Below, in pieces: positions 29,015 to 39,177 of a DNA stretch of 64,000 nucleotides. The DNA comes from Vibrio variabilis. Its GTDB lineage: Bacteria > Pseudomonadota > Gammaproteobacteria > Enterobacterales > Vibrionaceae. The stretch is taken from NCBI RefSeq assembly GCF_003263785.1, contig NZ_JYJK01000002.1:1-64000 (forward strand), written 5' to 3'. The notes beneath the pieces were generated by a model. That model was not told the origin of the DNA. It did no database searches and worked only from the letters and a program-made list of their open reading frames with translations. Both the position numbers and the translations under genes were made by a program. The stretch's first letter is position 1. Every line of letters starts with the position of its first letter.

Positions 29015-29206
29015 ATGGGTAAGTCCAAAAGGAAGTTAGCAAACTATAGTGAGTGCAATGAAGCCTTGTGCCAGCGAGGCTCAGTAACATTTTGGATTGA
29101 CGACTCGTTGAATGGCAGAAACATAAATGGAATGCAAAAGTGGAAGAAGTCCACCTATAAAGCGCTAACCGTCATGGAGCTTGATAAACTGAAAGTGATA
29201 GAATAG
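29015..29206 (+). pseudogene. IS5-family transposase N-terminal fragment
   Basis: From ATG 29015 the frame reads GKSKRKLANYSECNEALCQR followed by GSVTFWIDDSL, the conserved N-terminus of IS5/IS903-type transposases. Similarity stops after about 32 residues and the frame ends at 29206, against more than 300 residues for a full enzyme. No terminal inverted repeats were found. It is a dead remnant. Confidence 0.72.
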
Positions 29207-29238
29207 TATCACTCTAGTATTCCTTTGGAGCAGCTCTC

Positions 29239-29496
29239 ATGAAAGTAGAACTAGTTACATCACTTAAACGTCAAGCAACTAAGATCCTCGCAGACCTCCA
29301 CGAAACTAAAGAGCCTGTGTTAATAACCGAGCATGGCAAACCATCCGCGTATCTCGTTGATGTTGATGATTACGAGTTTATGCAAAATCGTTTGGCTATT
29401 CTTGAGGGTATAGCACGAGGCGAGCGCGCATTAGCTGACGGCAAAACTGTAAGTCATGATGAAGCCAAGGACAAAATGTCTAAATGGCTAAAATAA
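29239..29496 (+). CDS. Phd/YefM-type antitoxin
   Basis: 85 residues. N-terminal Phd/YefM fold (LVTSLKRQATKILADLHETK, ITEHGKPSAYLVDVDDYE) that binds DNA and represses its own operon; the C-terminal tail (ALADGKTVSHDEAKDKMSKW) is the toxin-binding part. The gene overlaps the toxin gene by 13 bases. It is followed directly by a ParE/RelE-type toxin and preceded by a transposase fragment, typical of a mobile addiction module. Confidence 0.9.
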   Translation: MKVELVTSLKRQATKILADLHETKEPVLITEHGKPSAYLVDVDDYEFMQNRLAILEGIARGERALADGKTVSHDEAKDKMSKWLK

Positions 29497-29786
29497 TCTG
29501 GACTGACCCAGCGTTATCTGACCTTAACGATATAGCTGAATACATCGCAATTGAAAACACTGTTGCGGCAAAGCAGTTAGTACAAATGATCTTCTCCAAA
29601 GTCGAGCGCTTACAAACTTTCCCGGAGTCTGGTCGTATTCCTCCCGAGCTAAAACATCTACGTTATCGTGAAGTTGTCGTTAATCCCTGTCGTGTTTTCT
29701 ATAAGCAAGATGGTGACAAAGTTTTTATTCTGTTTGTCATGCGAGTTGAGAGAGATTTGCGCAAGTTCCTACTGAGTAAGCAATAA
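29484..29786 (+). CDS. ParE/RelE-superfamily toxin
   Basis: 100 residues with the ParE pattern: IIWTDPALSDLNDIAEYI, a middle helix pair, FPESGRIPPELKHLRYREV and a C-terminal strand HVFxV-like (FILFVMRVERDLRKFL). The ParE group poisons gyrase and the RelE group cleaves mRNA; the first is more likely by sequence pattern. Coupled by overlap to its antitoxin. Confidence 0.88.
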   Translation: MAKIIWTDPALSDLNDIAEYIAIENTVAAKQLVQMIFSKVERLQTFPESGRIPPELKHLRYREVVVNPCRVFYKQDGDKVFILFVMRVERDLRKFLLSKQ

Positions 29787-29952
29787 CCTTTGGAAATGAG
29801 TAAATAACAAACGGCTATAACACTACTCGCCTTGCTCGAAGTAATCCGTACATATCTAAATCAGAAGATTCACTGACACGGAAATGTCCAGAACAATGCC
29901 GAGTGGAGATGTAGTACAGATTTTCCCTCAACGTTTTTTAGGCCACAGAACT

Positions 29953-29986
29953 AAAATGCCCACAAGACCTGGCATCTCGTGGGCAT
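29953..29986 (-). terminator. Terminator after the VOC protein gene
   Basis: 8-bp stem ATGCCCAC / GTGGGCAT with a longer loop, followed on the minus strand by TTTTAG. About 30 bases downstream of the VOC gene stop. Confidence 0.7.
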
Positions 29987-30014
29987 GAAAACTTTCACTT
30001 ATCAGATAAGAGCA

Positions 30015-30506
30015 TTACTCGTAATCAGAAGCGTAAGTGTCTTCGTAAGAGTGAGAGTAGAACTCGAATAGGTTGCCAAACGGGTCTTCTAGGTAAACCA
30101 TCTGCGCTTGCTTAGAATCATCTTCTGGGTGGTAACGGTGAATATCCATACGCACTTTACCGCCGAACTCTTCTACACGTTTGATTGCTGATTCAAACTG
30201 CTCTTTTGGAAGCTGTAGACAGAAGTGGAAGATACCTAGGCGAGAAAAATCAACATTGTGACGCTCGTCGCGGTCAACCATTTCGAACAACTCCACGCCG
30301 ATGCCATCAGTTGTCACTAGGTGAGCAATGTTGAAACCTTTAAAGCCTTCACCAAATACGGCAATACACATACGACCGATTGCTGACTCGCGCTCTTCGA
30401 TAACTTTTGTATTGTTCATTACAACGCGAAGACCTACCGCTTTAGTGTAGAACTCTACCGCTTTGTCCATATCGCCAACCATGATACCAACGTGATTCAT
30501 TTTCAT
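30015..30506 (-). CDS. VOC-superfamily (glyoxalase/dioxygenase fold) protein
   Basis: About 163 residues from Met5 of the open frame, chosen because GGAG lies 7 bases upstream. Two beta-alpha-beta-beta-beta modules: MNHVGIMVGDMDKAVEFYTK at the start and MVYLEDPFGNLFEFYSHS near the end. Metal ligands H (NHVG), E (GVELFE), H (IFHFCL) and E (FEFYS) are present. The enzyme could be a lyase, isomerase or dioxygenase; the substrate cannot be named. The TetR gene upstream, same strand, may regulate it. Confidence 0.78.
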   Translation of the reverse strand: MKMNHVGIMVGDMDKAVEFYTKAVGLRVVMNNTKVIEERESAIGRMCIAVFGEGFKGFNIAHLVTTDGIGVELFEMVDRDERHNVDFSRLGIFHFCLQLPKEQFESAIKRVEEFGGKVRMDIHRYHPEDDSKQAQMVYLEDPFGNLFEFYSHSYEDTYASDYE

Positions 30507-30687
30507 AACTTTCTCCAAAAACTGATTTGATTATTTGTTTCGTGTTTCGTTTCGATGTGGAGAAGTATAAGCACGATGAACTTAAATAAAAAATTATCAA
30601 AAATTATTATTATGATAACAGAAATTTATAATTAATTTGGTAATGATTCATTGGTCTACATGTAAGAGTGAACGTTACTAGGCACAA

Positions 30688-31319
30688 CTAGTTCTCTGTC
30701 TTATATTTCAATTTCAACTTAGTCAGCACCTCTTTCCCTTTATCGGTACTATAAGGCCACAACAGAACGATAAACTTAACAACACCGCGATTCACATCGG
30801 CTTTGGTTATCGACTTGCTCACGGAGTTTGCCATTAAATAGCTTACCCAGAAGCCACCAACGACGCGCATCAATTCAATGAGCTCATCGATTTGATCATC
30901 GTCGATGACAATAAATCCGTCGCGGCGCAGATTAAGCACCGACTCGTGAGCTCTGGCGACCAGTACATCATGCGCTTGCAAGTAGGCTTGATGCAGGGCT
31001 TTATCGCGCATCACGATTTCAGGCATGCTGGCGTGGAAGAAACGAAAGCGCCAGATACTGCCAAATACTTCTTCGCAATAGCGTTGCAGGTAAACCTCCG
31101 CAGGCGTGTCACTGGATACCGGAACAAAGGACTCACGTACGTAGGCGATGTAGTCGGAAAATATCGACTTTATGATGTCTTCTTTATTGCGAAAGTAGTA
31201 ATAGAGATTGCCAGGACTCATCCTAGGTGGGCGGCAATATGGTTGGTGGTGATGGCGCGCTCGCCTTTCTCATTGAATAGCTTCAAGCTGGCTTGAATGA
31301 TTTTATCTCGGGTCTTCAT
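30688..31319 (-). CDS. TetR-family regulator (frame broken near 31223)
   Basis: The start at 31319 gives KTRDKIIQASLKLFNEKGER and ITTNHIAAHLG, the first two helices of a TetR DNA-binding domain. The rest, from MSPGNLYYYFRNKEDII to the C-terminus at 30688, is in another frame. One missing base at about 31223 (GGATG) joins them into about 210 residues, normal for TetR. The C-terminal ligand domain has no hallmark that names a signal. Lies upstream of the VOC gene on the same strand. Confidence 0.8.
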
Positions 31320-31359
31320 ACTCGTTAACGAATCTACCTCTCTCGCAGAGCGTGATAAA

Positions 31360-31387
31360 CAAAAGCCCCAGCAAAGTGCTGGGGCTT
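31360..31387 (-). terminator. Terminator of glgB
   Basis: Perfect 10-bp stem AGCCCCAGCA / TGCTGGGGCT with a 3-base loop and TTTT on the minus strand, 9 bases beyond the restored glgB stop. Confidence 0.9.
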
Positions 31388-31395
31388 CAACTCAT

Positions 31396-33578
31396 TTAGC
31401 CTTGGTATTTGTAGAATACTGTTGAAAGCGGTGGCAAACGCAGTGATAGAGACTGAGGCTGCGCTTCACTCTCAACACTTTCCGTTTCTGCCACCTGAGC
31501 CACACCAAAACCACTGCCTGCATAGAGCTGTCGTCGGTGTTTAGCAATAGCTCATAACGACCCGCTAGCGGTACACCCAATCGGAACGCTTCGTGTGGCA
31601 CTGGCGTAAAGTTGCTGATAACCAGCACACGTTCGCCGTCTTCGCTAATGCGCTCGTGCGCTAAAATACTCGCTTCTGCGGCATCTTGCAGTCGCCACTC
31701 AAAACCTTGCGGATCTGAGTCTTGATCAAACAGCGCTTTTTCTCGGCGATAGAGTAAGTTCAAGTCTTTCGTCAGCGCTTTCACACCTTGGTGGCGCTCA
31801 AAATCAAGCAAGAACCATTGCAGCTGGTCATCGTGGTTCCACTCACCGGTTTGACCGAACTCAGCACCCATGAAGTTTAGCTTCTTACCTGGCTGAGCGT
31901 ACATGTAACCTAGGTAAGCACGAAGGTTCGCTGTTTGTTGCCACTCATCGCCCGGCATCTTGTTATGGATAGAACGTTTGCCGTATACCACTTCATCGTG
32001 TGATAGAGACAGAACGTAGTTTTCACTATGCGCATAAACAAGCGGGAATGTGATGGTATCGTGATGGTATTTGCGGTGAACTGGATCTTCTTGAATGTAC
32101 GACAAGCTGTCATGCATCCAACCCATATTCCACTTAAACCCAAAGCCTAAACCACCAGCAAAGGTTGGTGCAGATACGCCAGGGAAAGCTGTCGATTCTT
32201 CAGCGATCGTCATGGCATTCGGGAAGTGCTTGTACACTTCTTCGTTCATCCATTTCAACGTCGCAATCGCATCGTAGTTTTCACGGCCGCCATCGACATT
32301 TGGGATCCACTGGTCATGACTACGTGAGTAGTCAAGATACAGCATAGAAGCTACCGCATCGACGCGGATGCCATCGATATGGAATTGCTCAAACCAGTAA
32401 AGGGCATTAGATACCAAGAAACGACGAACGTGCTCGCGTCCAAGATCGTAAATGTACGAGTTCCAATCTTGGTGCCAACCGCGACGTGGATCTGGATCGT
32501 GGAACAATGGCGTGCCATCAAAGTTCGCTAGGCCATGATCATCCGATGGGAAGTGCGCTGGAACCCAGTCGAGTACTACGCCAAGGCCAGCTTGGTGACA
32601 CTGGTCGACAAAGTACTTAAAGTCATCTGGTGAACCAAAACGGCTGGTCGGTGCAAACAAACCTACTGGCTGATAGCCCCATGAACCGTAGAACGGGTGC
32701 TCAGACACTGGCATCAATTCAACATGGGTGTAGCCCATATCGGTCAAGTAAGGGATCAGTTCATCAGCCAGTTCGCGATAATTTAGGAAGTCACCATTGT
32801 CATTGCGTTTCCAAGAGCCTGCGTGCAGCTCGTAGAATGACAGTGCTTCTTTGCGTTTTTCTGTTACCGGACGCTGCTGCCAAGAGCTGTCTTGCCAGTC
32901 ATAGCGGTCATGGTTATAAGTAACGGAAGAAAACGATGGGTATTGCTCAGAGTAAAAGCCCCAAGGATCCGCTTTGTGCGGCAGACCTTCACCATCCGGT
33001 CCTTTAAGTTCAAACTTATACTGAGTGCCTTCTGGCAAGTTCGGTACAAACAATCCCCAAATACCGTAGTCAAGTCGCTGCATTGGGTTGCGACGACCAT
33101 CCCAAGCGTTGAAGTTACCGACTAGACTGACCGCGGATGCATGCGGTGCGTACACCAAGAAACGCGTACCTTCGATGGTTTCTCCATCACGCTCTTGGGT
33201 AATAAATTGCGCACCCATGTGGTGATACATCTCTTTTGGTGTATGCAGCTCTTCATACTCCGCATACAAACCGTGGTATTGGTATGGGTCATCGAGCAAC
33301 TGCTCAGTGCCATTCCAATCAATCGCCAACTGATAGTGGGTAAATCGTAAATCGAGATCCGATTCAAGGATAAATCCAGACGCTTTGTCTCGCACCATTG
33401 GCATTCTGGTGCCATCTTTCAAAACAACCGTTACGGCGTCCGCGCCGGGCATCCAAACCCTTAGCGCATGAGTCTCATCTTGTAGGTATGGACCTAGAAA
33501 TGAGAATGGGTCAGCAAACGATGCACTCGAGAGTCGATCGTACGCCTGTTGTTGTCTTTTAAGCCCTTTTTTGTTCAA
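31396..33578 (-). CDS. glgB: GlgB, 1,4-alpha-glucan branching enzyme (C-terminal frame break near 31527)
   Basis: About 727 residues. N-terminal CBM48-type module ([20 protein letters not shown]), GH13 catalytic barrel ([25 protein letters not shown] with the nucleophile Asp, [12 protein letters not shown] with the acid Glu, [10 protein letters not shown]) and C-terminal beta domain. Near 31527 one base is missing; restoring it changes the tail to the normal ending GFGVAQVAE... [16 protein letters not shown] with stop at 31396. The present frame starts with TTG at 33578 behind GGAG; an ATG 7 bases upstream is out of frame, so another indel in the A run near 33570 is possible. Works with MalP/MalQ in glycogen and maltodextrin turnover. 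Confidence 0.93.
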
Positions 33579-33662
33579 CGTTCATCTCCCTCGACCTAAC
33601 ACTGTGCCCCCCTTTTTATTGTTGAGTCTCAGCCAATGGCAAAGACGTCGGAGGCACAAAAT

Positions 33663-33800
33663 AAAAAGCCCGCGATACGCGGGCTATCTGCAAGATTTCA
33701 TTGTACTGGAAACATCTTGTACGGGAAGTGACAAGCGCCCAATTTTGCATTGCAATTGGCCTATTTCACCGACAATTTACAATATAAATTTGAGAATGAT
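33663..33800 (-). ncRNA. Candidate small RNA or leader ending at a strong terminator
   Basis: The minus strand has a small stem CAAGAT / ATCTTG (about 33690-33725) directly before the terminator hairpin AGCCCGCG / CGCGGGCT with five T after it (33663-33685). The malQ message should already end at 33825-33877, so the second terminator needs its own transcript. AT-rich DNA near 33780 could hold a promoter. Weak evidence; no conserved family recognised. Confidence 0.25.
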
Positions 33801-33824
33801 ATAAGCCAGACGCCAAAACGAAGA

Positions 33825-33877
33825 AAAGCACGACTCTTTGGAAATGACAGAACAAATATCCAAGAGAGTCGTGCTTT
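33825..33877 (-). terminator. Long hairpin terminator of malQ
   Basis: Arms AAAGCACGACTCTTTGGA and TCCAAGAGAGTCGTGCTTT pair over 18 bp with one bulge; TTTT follows on the minus strand. 24 bases after the malQ stop. Confidence 0.85.
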
Positions 33878-33900
33878 GTTAGCGATTCAATAATCTATAA

Positions 33901-36074
33901 TTAGCTGGCTTTCGCGCGTACTTCCGTTAGGCGTTTAGCGATGCGATTTACCCCTTCTTGAGCGAAGATTTCTTCTAGGTTCATCGACAGTTTACGACGC
34001 CAGTTCGGGTACTCATTAACCGTACCAGGAATGTTGACTGGCTTATCCATTTCTAGCCAGTCTTCTAGCTGAACACTAAGTAGTGCAGAAGAGCCCGCTG
34101 CTACGTGAAGCTGTAGTGCTTCGCTTAAATGCGCATCCATAGGGACAAGGCTTGCATCACGACCCACACCTTCAGGCAGGTAACCGTGCCATGCCACGCT
34201 ATCTAGAATGCCTTGCTTACACACTAGGCGATCATCAAATAGCCCTGCGAGCTGTTCTTCATTTGGATACAGACCAATTTCGCGACCCATCTTCAGATCA
34301 TCACAGTGCCAGAAGCCACGTAGCGTTGGCATATCGTGCGTACACAGTGCAGACATTGATTGATCTGCGTAGTGCTCAGGAGAAATAAAGCCGCCGTCTT
34401 CTGCTGTTTCGAAGAAGAACACCTTGTACGAGTGTACGCCTGCGTCACGAAGGATCTCTACGATTTCATCAGGCACAGTACCCAAGTCTTCACCGATAAC
34501 GCTACATTGATGACGGTGTGACTCTAGCGCTAGGATGGCTAGCATGTCTTCTACTGGGTAGTAGATGTACGCACCTTTTGTTGCGTTCTCACCTTTTGGA
34601 ATCCACCAAAGGCGCAGTAGACCAAGAACGTGGTCGATACGCAATGAGCCACAATGCTTCATGTTGGCGCGCAACAGTTGGATGTACGCATCGTAAGACG
34701 TTGCTTGCAGTACTTGTGGGTTGAGTGGCGGTAGACCCCAGTTTTGACCCAAAGGACCAAGAATATCTGGTGGCGCACCGATGCTAGCATCCATCACTAA
34801 GTTGCCATTGTCCGCCCAAGTTTCAGAACCAGAATCTGCCACACCTACAGCAAGGTCACGGTATAGACCGACTGCCATACCCTTCTCTTCTGCTAGTGCT
34901 TGAGCTTCGTTAATTTGAACATCAGCAATCCACTGCAAGTACATGTAAAGCTGAACTTTGTCTTGGTTATCGGCAATGAACTTCTGTGTCGCTGCATTTT
35001 CGAAACGGCGGTACTTCTCTGGGAATACCGGCCAGCCCCACATGTTGCTGTCTTCTGCATGAAGCTCAGCGTGGATCGCGTCGAACGCGGCTTGATGCAG
35101 TAGGCTCTCACCGCCTGCTTCAATGAAGTCTAGGAACAGTTTCGCGCGCTCAGACTGTTTGTCTAGGTGACGAGTCTTAAACTCATCGAATAGCAGCGGC
35201 AATACGCTCATCTTAAGCTCAGCCACTTCGGTGTAGTTCACCCAGTGTGACTCACGCGCTTTTTGTAGGCGTGCTTGGAACTCAGAGCCGCCAACGATTT
35301 GTTGTGCGTCTGCACTTAGTGCAAATTCCGCAACCGAGCTTACGTCGATGTAAAGAATGTTTAACCAGCGACGTGAAGATGGGCTGTATGGCTCGCGCCT
35401 TCTGGGTTTGCTGGGAATAGCGAGTGAATTGGGTTAAGGCCCACAAAATCACCGCCACGTGCCGCGATATCGGCAACCAGCTGTTTAAGATCGCCAAAAT
35501 CACCAATACCCCAGTTGTGCTGAGTGCGAAGTGTGTAAAGCTGGATACTTGGACCCCAAAGCTTTTTACCTTCGTCAATTGCACTTTGCTTGTAGCAGGC
35601 ACGAGGTGTGCGAATAAGCGTCATCTCGTAAGGCGCTTTGCGGCGCTTACGCTCTAGGTAAAGCTTGTGATAACCCCATGGAAGGTTGTTTGGTAACGCA
35701 AATACTAAAGGGCCACCCTCAGCACGTTCATCACGAACGATCTGAGATTGAAGATAGCCTTCAAGTACTTCTCCTTGCTCAGTCTCTAGACGCCAGCTGA
35801 AATCACTTTCTCTCGCGCTTACACCTAAATGAAGTTCTACTTCTACTGCATCACCGTCTTTAACAACCAGTACTGGATCGAGCACTTCTTTCTTGTGCTT
35901 TTTCTCAGCAGATTTTAGTAGTGATTCATCATTTGTCGTGTCGTAGCCTAAAGACGCAAGCAGACGAAGAATGGTTTCGTCCTCAACTTTGGCTTCATCG
36001 CCCCACGCACTTACGTAGCTGTCGGCTATTCTTGCCATCTCAGCAACTTGTTTTAATGCTGTTTGTTCTGTCAT
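33901..36074 (-). CDS. malQ: MalQ, 4-alpha-glucanotransferase (frame broken near 35391)
   Basis: The N-terminal part runs from ATG 36074 (GGAG 6 bases upstream; an earlier in-frame Met is less likely) to GLNPIHSLFPANPEG. Adding one C at about 35391 continues ASPYSPSSRRWLNILYIDV and joins the long downstream frame, giving about 725 residues, the normal MalQ length. GH77 features: RIDHVLGLLRLWWIP with the nucleophile Asp, VIGEDLGTVP with the acid Glu, THDMPTLRGFW. The enzyme moves maltosyl units between chains so MalP has longer substrates. Downstream of malP and upstream of glgB on the same strand. Confidence 0.92.
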
Positions 36075-36135
36075 CGCTCTCTCCGAAGGACTTCTCTTAA
36101 CCTTCAAATCGGTAGGGTTGTTATTAATTTATATA

Positions 36136-36173
36136 AAAAGCCAAGGTACCCCACTCAAACTGGGGTACCTTGG
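36136..36173 (-). terminator. Terminator after malP
   Basis: Perfect 13-bp stem CCAAGGTACCCCA / TGGGGTACCTTGG with a 7-base loop, TTTTTATAT following on the minus strand. It sits between malP and malQ, so malQ needs read-through or its own promoter. Confidence 0.88.
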
Positions 36174-36182
36174 TTAAACTTG

Positions 36183-38636
36183 TTAGCGTGAAACTGATTC
36201 AAGCTTCCAAATGTTGTTCACGTAATCGCGAATCGAACGGTCTGAGCTGAACTTGCCAACGAGCGCCGTGTTAAGAATCGCTTTCTTCGCCCAACCCGCT
36301 TGGTCACGGTATTGCGCGTCCATGTCTTCATGCGCCTTCACGTAAGATGCGAAGTCAGCAAGACATAGGTACGGGTCACCGCCATCTAGTAGGCTGTCGT
36401 ATGTTGCACGTAGCAGACCTGGTTGACCTGGAGTGAACTCTTCACCTAGTAGTAGGTCTAGAGATGCTTTCAGTAGTGGGTCAGCGTTGTAGAAGTCGTA
36501 TGGGTTGTAACCTGCCGCTTTGGTGCGTTTCACACCATCAACCTCAAGACCGAAGATGTAGATGTTCTCGTCACCGACTTCTTCACGGATCTCAACGTTC
36601 GCACCATCCATCGTACCGATAGTTAGGGCACCGTTAAGCGCCATCTTCATGTTACCTGTACCCGATGCTTCTTTACCTGCCATAGAGATTTGCTGAGAAA
36701 CGTCAGCAGCTGGAATCAACATTTCAGCCATGCTTACACGGTAGTCAGGGATGAATACCACTTTCAGCTTACCGCCTAGGCGTGGGTCGTTGTTTACTTT
36801 CTCAGCCACCTTGTTAATCGCAAAGATGATTTCTTTCGCTAGGTGGTAACCCGGTGCAGCTTTAGAGCCGAAGAATACAACGCGTGGCGTCATATCAAAT
36901 GTTGGGTCATTCAGTAGACGGTGGTATAGAGACAACACGTGTAGCAAATCAAGTTGCTGACGCTTGTACTCGTGTAGGCGCTTGATCATTACATCAAAGA
37001 TAGCATTCGTATCTAGCTCAATACCCATGTTCTCTTTAACCCAGTCCGCTAGACGCTGTTTGTTCTGCTTCTTAACAGCCATGTAGTCTTTCTGGAACTT
37101 AGCGTCATCCGCGTATTTCGCGATGCCTTCTAGCTGCTCAAGCTTAGCTGGCCACTCGCTGCCAATCTTGTCAGTGATAAGAGCCGATAGACCTGGGTTA
37201 CAGAACTTCAACCAACGACGTGGTGTCACACCGTTCGTTACGTTGTGTAGACGAGTTGGGTACATCTCGTGGAACTCAGGGAATAGGTCAGATTTCACTA
37301 GCTCAGAGTGAAGTGCCGCTACACCGTTCACAGCGTACGAACCGATAACACATAGGTTAGCCATACGAACCATGCGGTGGAAACCTTCTTGGATGATAGA
37401 AAGCTTCGCTTGCTTCTCACCATCACCAGGCCACATTGCACGTACTTCTTGTAGGAAGCGGTGGTTGATTTCAAAGATGATTTCCATGTGACGTGGAAGT
37501 AGACGCTGGATTAGCGACTCAGACCAAGTCTCTAGTGCTTCTGGAAGTAGCGTGTGGTTTGTGTATGCAAAAGTCTTAGAAGAAATCGCCCACGCGTCAT
37601 CCCAGCTCAAACCTTTCTCATCAAGAAGGATGCGCATGAGTTCAGGGATAGCAATGGTTGGGTGCGTATCGTTAAGCTGAATGGTTTCTTGCTTAGGAAG
37701 ATCCGCAAGCGTGTAACCTGCAGCTTCATGACGACGTAGAATGTCACGTACAGACGCGGCTGAGTGGAAGTACTGCTGCATTAGACGCAGTGTCTTACCT
37801 TTCTCGTGGTTATCGTTCGGGTATAGAACTTTAGTGATGTTGCCCGCATCGATTAGCGCGTGCTGTGCTTCGAAGTAATCACCATTGTTGAAGCTTTCTA
37901 GAGAGAATGGTGCGATTGCCTGACATTCCCAAAGACGTAGTGGGTATACCGTGTCAGATTCGTAACCAACAATTGGAAGATCCCAAGGCATTGCTTTCAC
38001 TGTCATGCCAGGAACCCATTTACGCACTTCTTTGCCATCAACGTTTACAATTTCAACGTGACCAAAGAAACCGATCTCTTGTGCAAGTTCTGGACGAGCC
38101 ACTTCCCATGGGTAACCTTCAACACCACACCATGCGTCTGGTGCTTCTTTTTGGCGACCGTTCTCGAATGATTGCTTGAATAGACCGTATTCGTAATGAA
38201 GACCGTAGCCAACAGTTGGGAATTCTTGAGCCGCACATGAATCCATGAAACATGCTGCTAGACGACCTAGACCACCGTTACCGAGTGATGGGTCACGCTC
38301 TTCTTCTAGAAGGTCAGTTAGGTTGTGACCTAGTTCAGCCATTGCGTCAGTTACTTGCTCGTAAAGACCCATGCTGATTAGGTTGTTACCCGTCAGACGA
38401 CCGATTAGGAATTCTAGAGATAGGTAGTTAACACTTTTTGCGCTCTTGATGCGCTCGTCTGCTTCAGTTTCAAGCAGGTCAAAAGTCGTTAGCTCAGCAA
38501 GCGCACGACCCATTGCTAGATACCACTGACGTTCAGTCGCAGTTTCTACTGTCGTTGCGTAAGTTGCTGATAGGTGTTTTTTAACACTTTCTTGGAAAGA
38601 AGCTTTATCAAATTTTTTCTGTTGCGCAGGTTTCAT
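36183..38636 (-). CDS. malP: MalP, glycogen/maltodextrin phosphorylase
   Basis: 817 residues, intact. Family features: SVNYLSLEFLIGR near the N-terminus, YGLHYEYGLFKQ, QLNDTHPTIAIPELMRIL, HNVTNGVTPRRWL, and the pyridoxal-phosphate lysine in EASGTGNMKMALNGALTIGT, then DGANVEIREEVG. It releases glucose-1-phosphate from linear alpha-1,4-glucans. First gene of the malP - malQ - glgB row, divergent from malT, which should activate it. Confidence 0.96.
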   Translation of the reverse strand: MKPAQQKKFDKASFQESVKKHLSATYATTVETATERQWYLAMGRALAELTTFDLLETEADERIKSAKSVNYLSLEFLIGRLTGNNLISMGLYEQVTDAMAELGHNLTDLLEEERDPSLGNGGLGRLAACFMDSCAAQEFPTVGYGLHYEYGLFKQSFENGRQKEAPDAWCGVEGYPWEVARPELAQEIGFFGHVEIVNVDGKEVRKWVPGMTVKAMPWDLPIVGYESDTVYPLRLWECQAIAPFSLESFNNGDYFEAQHALIDAGNITKVLYPNDNHEKGKTLRLMQQYFHSAASVRDILRRHEAAGYTLADLPKQETIQLNDTHPTIAIPELMRILLDEKGLSWDDAWAISSKTFAYTNHTLLPEALETWSESLIQRLLPRHMEIIFEINHRFLQEVRAMWPGDGEKQAKLSIIQEGFHRMVRMANLCVIGSYAVNGVAALHSELVKSDLFPEFHEMYPTRLHNVTNGVTPRRWLKFCNPGLSALITDKIGSEWPAKLEQLEGIAKYADDAKFQKDYMAVKKQNKQRLADWVKENMGIELDTNAIFDVMIKRLHEYKRQQLDLLHVLSLYHRLLNDPTFDMTPRVVFFGSKAAPGYHLAKEIIFAINKVAEKVNNDPRLGGKLKVVFIPDYRVSMAEMLIPAADVSQQISMAGKEASGTGNMKMALNGALTIGTMDGANVEIREEVGDENIYIFGLEVDGVKRTKAAGYNPYDFYNADPLLKASLDLLLGEEFTPGQPGLLRATYDSLLDGGDPYLCLADFASYVKAHEDMDAQYRDQAGWAKKAILNTALVGKFSSDRSIRDYVNNIWKLESVSR

Positions 38637-38699
38637 TACGAAATCTCACTTTCAAGTTTTATCCATCTGTCACATATCGTGCATGGTGACGTATCCATA

Positions 38700-38762
38700 A
38701 ACATCCTCCTAAGTCCGACTCCCTGGAGGATGAGTGAGGAGGGCGTAGAGGGCGTACTCCCC
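38700..38762. promoter_or_regulatory. Cluster of MalT-box-like sequences
   Basis: Three copies near the MalT consensus GGGGA(T/G)GAGG: minus-strand GGGGAGTACG at 38753-38762, plus-strand GAGGATGAGT at 38726-38735, minus-strand GGAGGATGTT at 38700-38709. Each matches 6 to 8 of 10 positions. They lie 65-125 bases upstream of malP. Confidence 0.45.
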
Positions 38763-38811
38763 TCCACTTAGTGATCGATCTCCCATTCCGCTATCTGATT
38801 CGGTTTTTTCT

Positions 38812-38827
38812 GGTGATAGCGATCACG
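38812..38827. promoter_or_regulatory. Candidate CRP site, malP side
   Basis: GGTGATAGCGATCACG contains a perfect GTGA-N6-TCAC core, in the malP/malT control region. Confidence 0.55.
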
Positions 38828-38994
38828 CCAAGCTCAGTTTTTAATCTAGCCACGAACTAAGAAAGAAATGCTATCAAGCGGATAACTAATTACAAAAATT
38901 GTTGCGAAGATCACAGTTACCCGCAAAAAAGAATCAAAATTTCCCGAAATTTTGTATACATGGCAGACCAATCCCCCTTCCACACCAAGGATAT

Positions 38995-39010
38995 AGTGAC
39001 AGAGATCACA
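38995..39010. promoter_or_regulatory. Candidate CRP site, malT side
   Basis: AGTGACAGAGATCACA has GTGA-N6-TCAC and matches the CRP consensus at 9 of 10. It is about 170 bases upstream of malT, which is CRP-controlled in other bacteria. Confidence 0.6.
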
Positions 39011-39177
39011 AATACGAGGCGTAGTAGCGGGATTGGCCACACAATAATCAAAACCGAGCGCTTGATCAAAAACTGTATAACCCACTGTTTTATATCTTCG
39101 AGCTGGCTCAACAAAGCTGTGGTAAACACGCCCTCCACCCCGGGGCATTGAAAAATAATAATCGTAGGAAATAACTT

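Larger units (their letters stand above)
33579..33900. other. 322-base gap between malQ and glgB
   Basis: Contains two minus-strand terminators (33825-33877 and 33663-33685) with about 140 bases between them that hold no protein gene. A minus-strand sequence between them ends in a strong terminator, so a small RNA or a glgB leader is possible; the rest is ordinary spacer. Confidence 0.5.
38637..39177. promoter_or_regulatory. Divergent malP / malT control region
   Basis: 541 bases without a gene. It holds two good CRP-like palindromes and a cluster of MalT-box-like sequences listed separately. The remaining stretch (38830-38990) is AT-rich spacer with likely promoter elements but no single one I can fix. 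Confidence 0.65.

Noticed and set aside
29800..29830. TAACAAACG as the start of an integron attC site
   Set aside because: Only nine bases fit; the matching far arm and the internal stem of an attC are not found in the next 130 bases.
30014..30014. CRISPR arrays, tRNA or rRNA genes anywhere in the window
   Set aside because: I looked for regularly spaced repeats, and for tRNA or rRNA hallmarks, in the gaps between genes and saw none.
35282..35602. Out-of-frame open frame inside malQ
   Set aside because: It lies across the malQ frame break in a different frame and has no homology; it is a shadow of the real gene.
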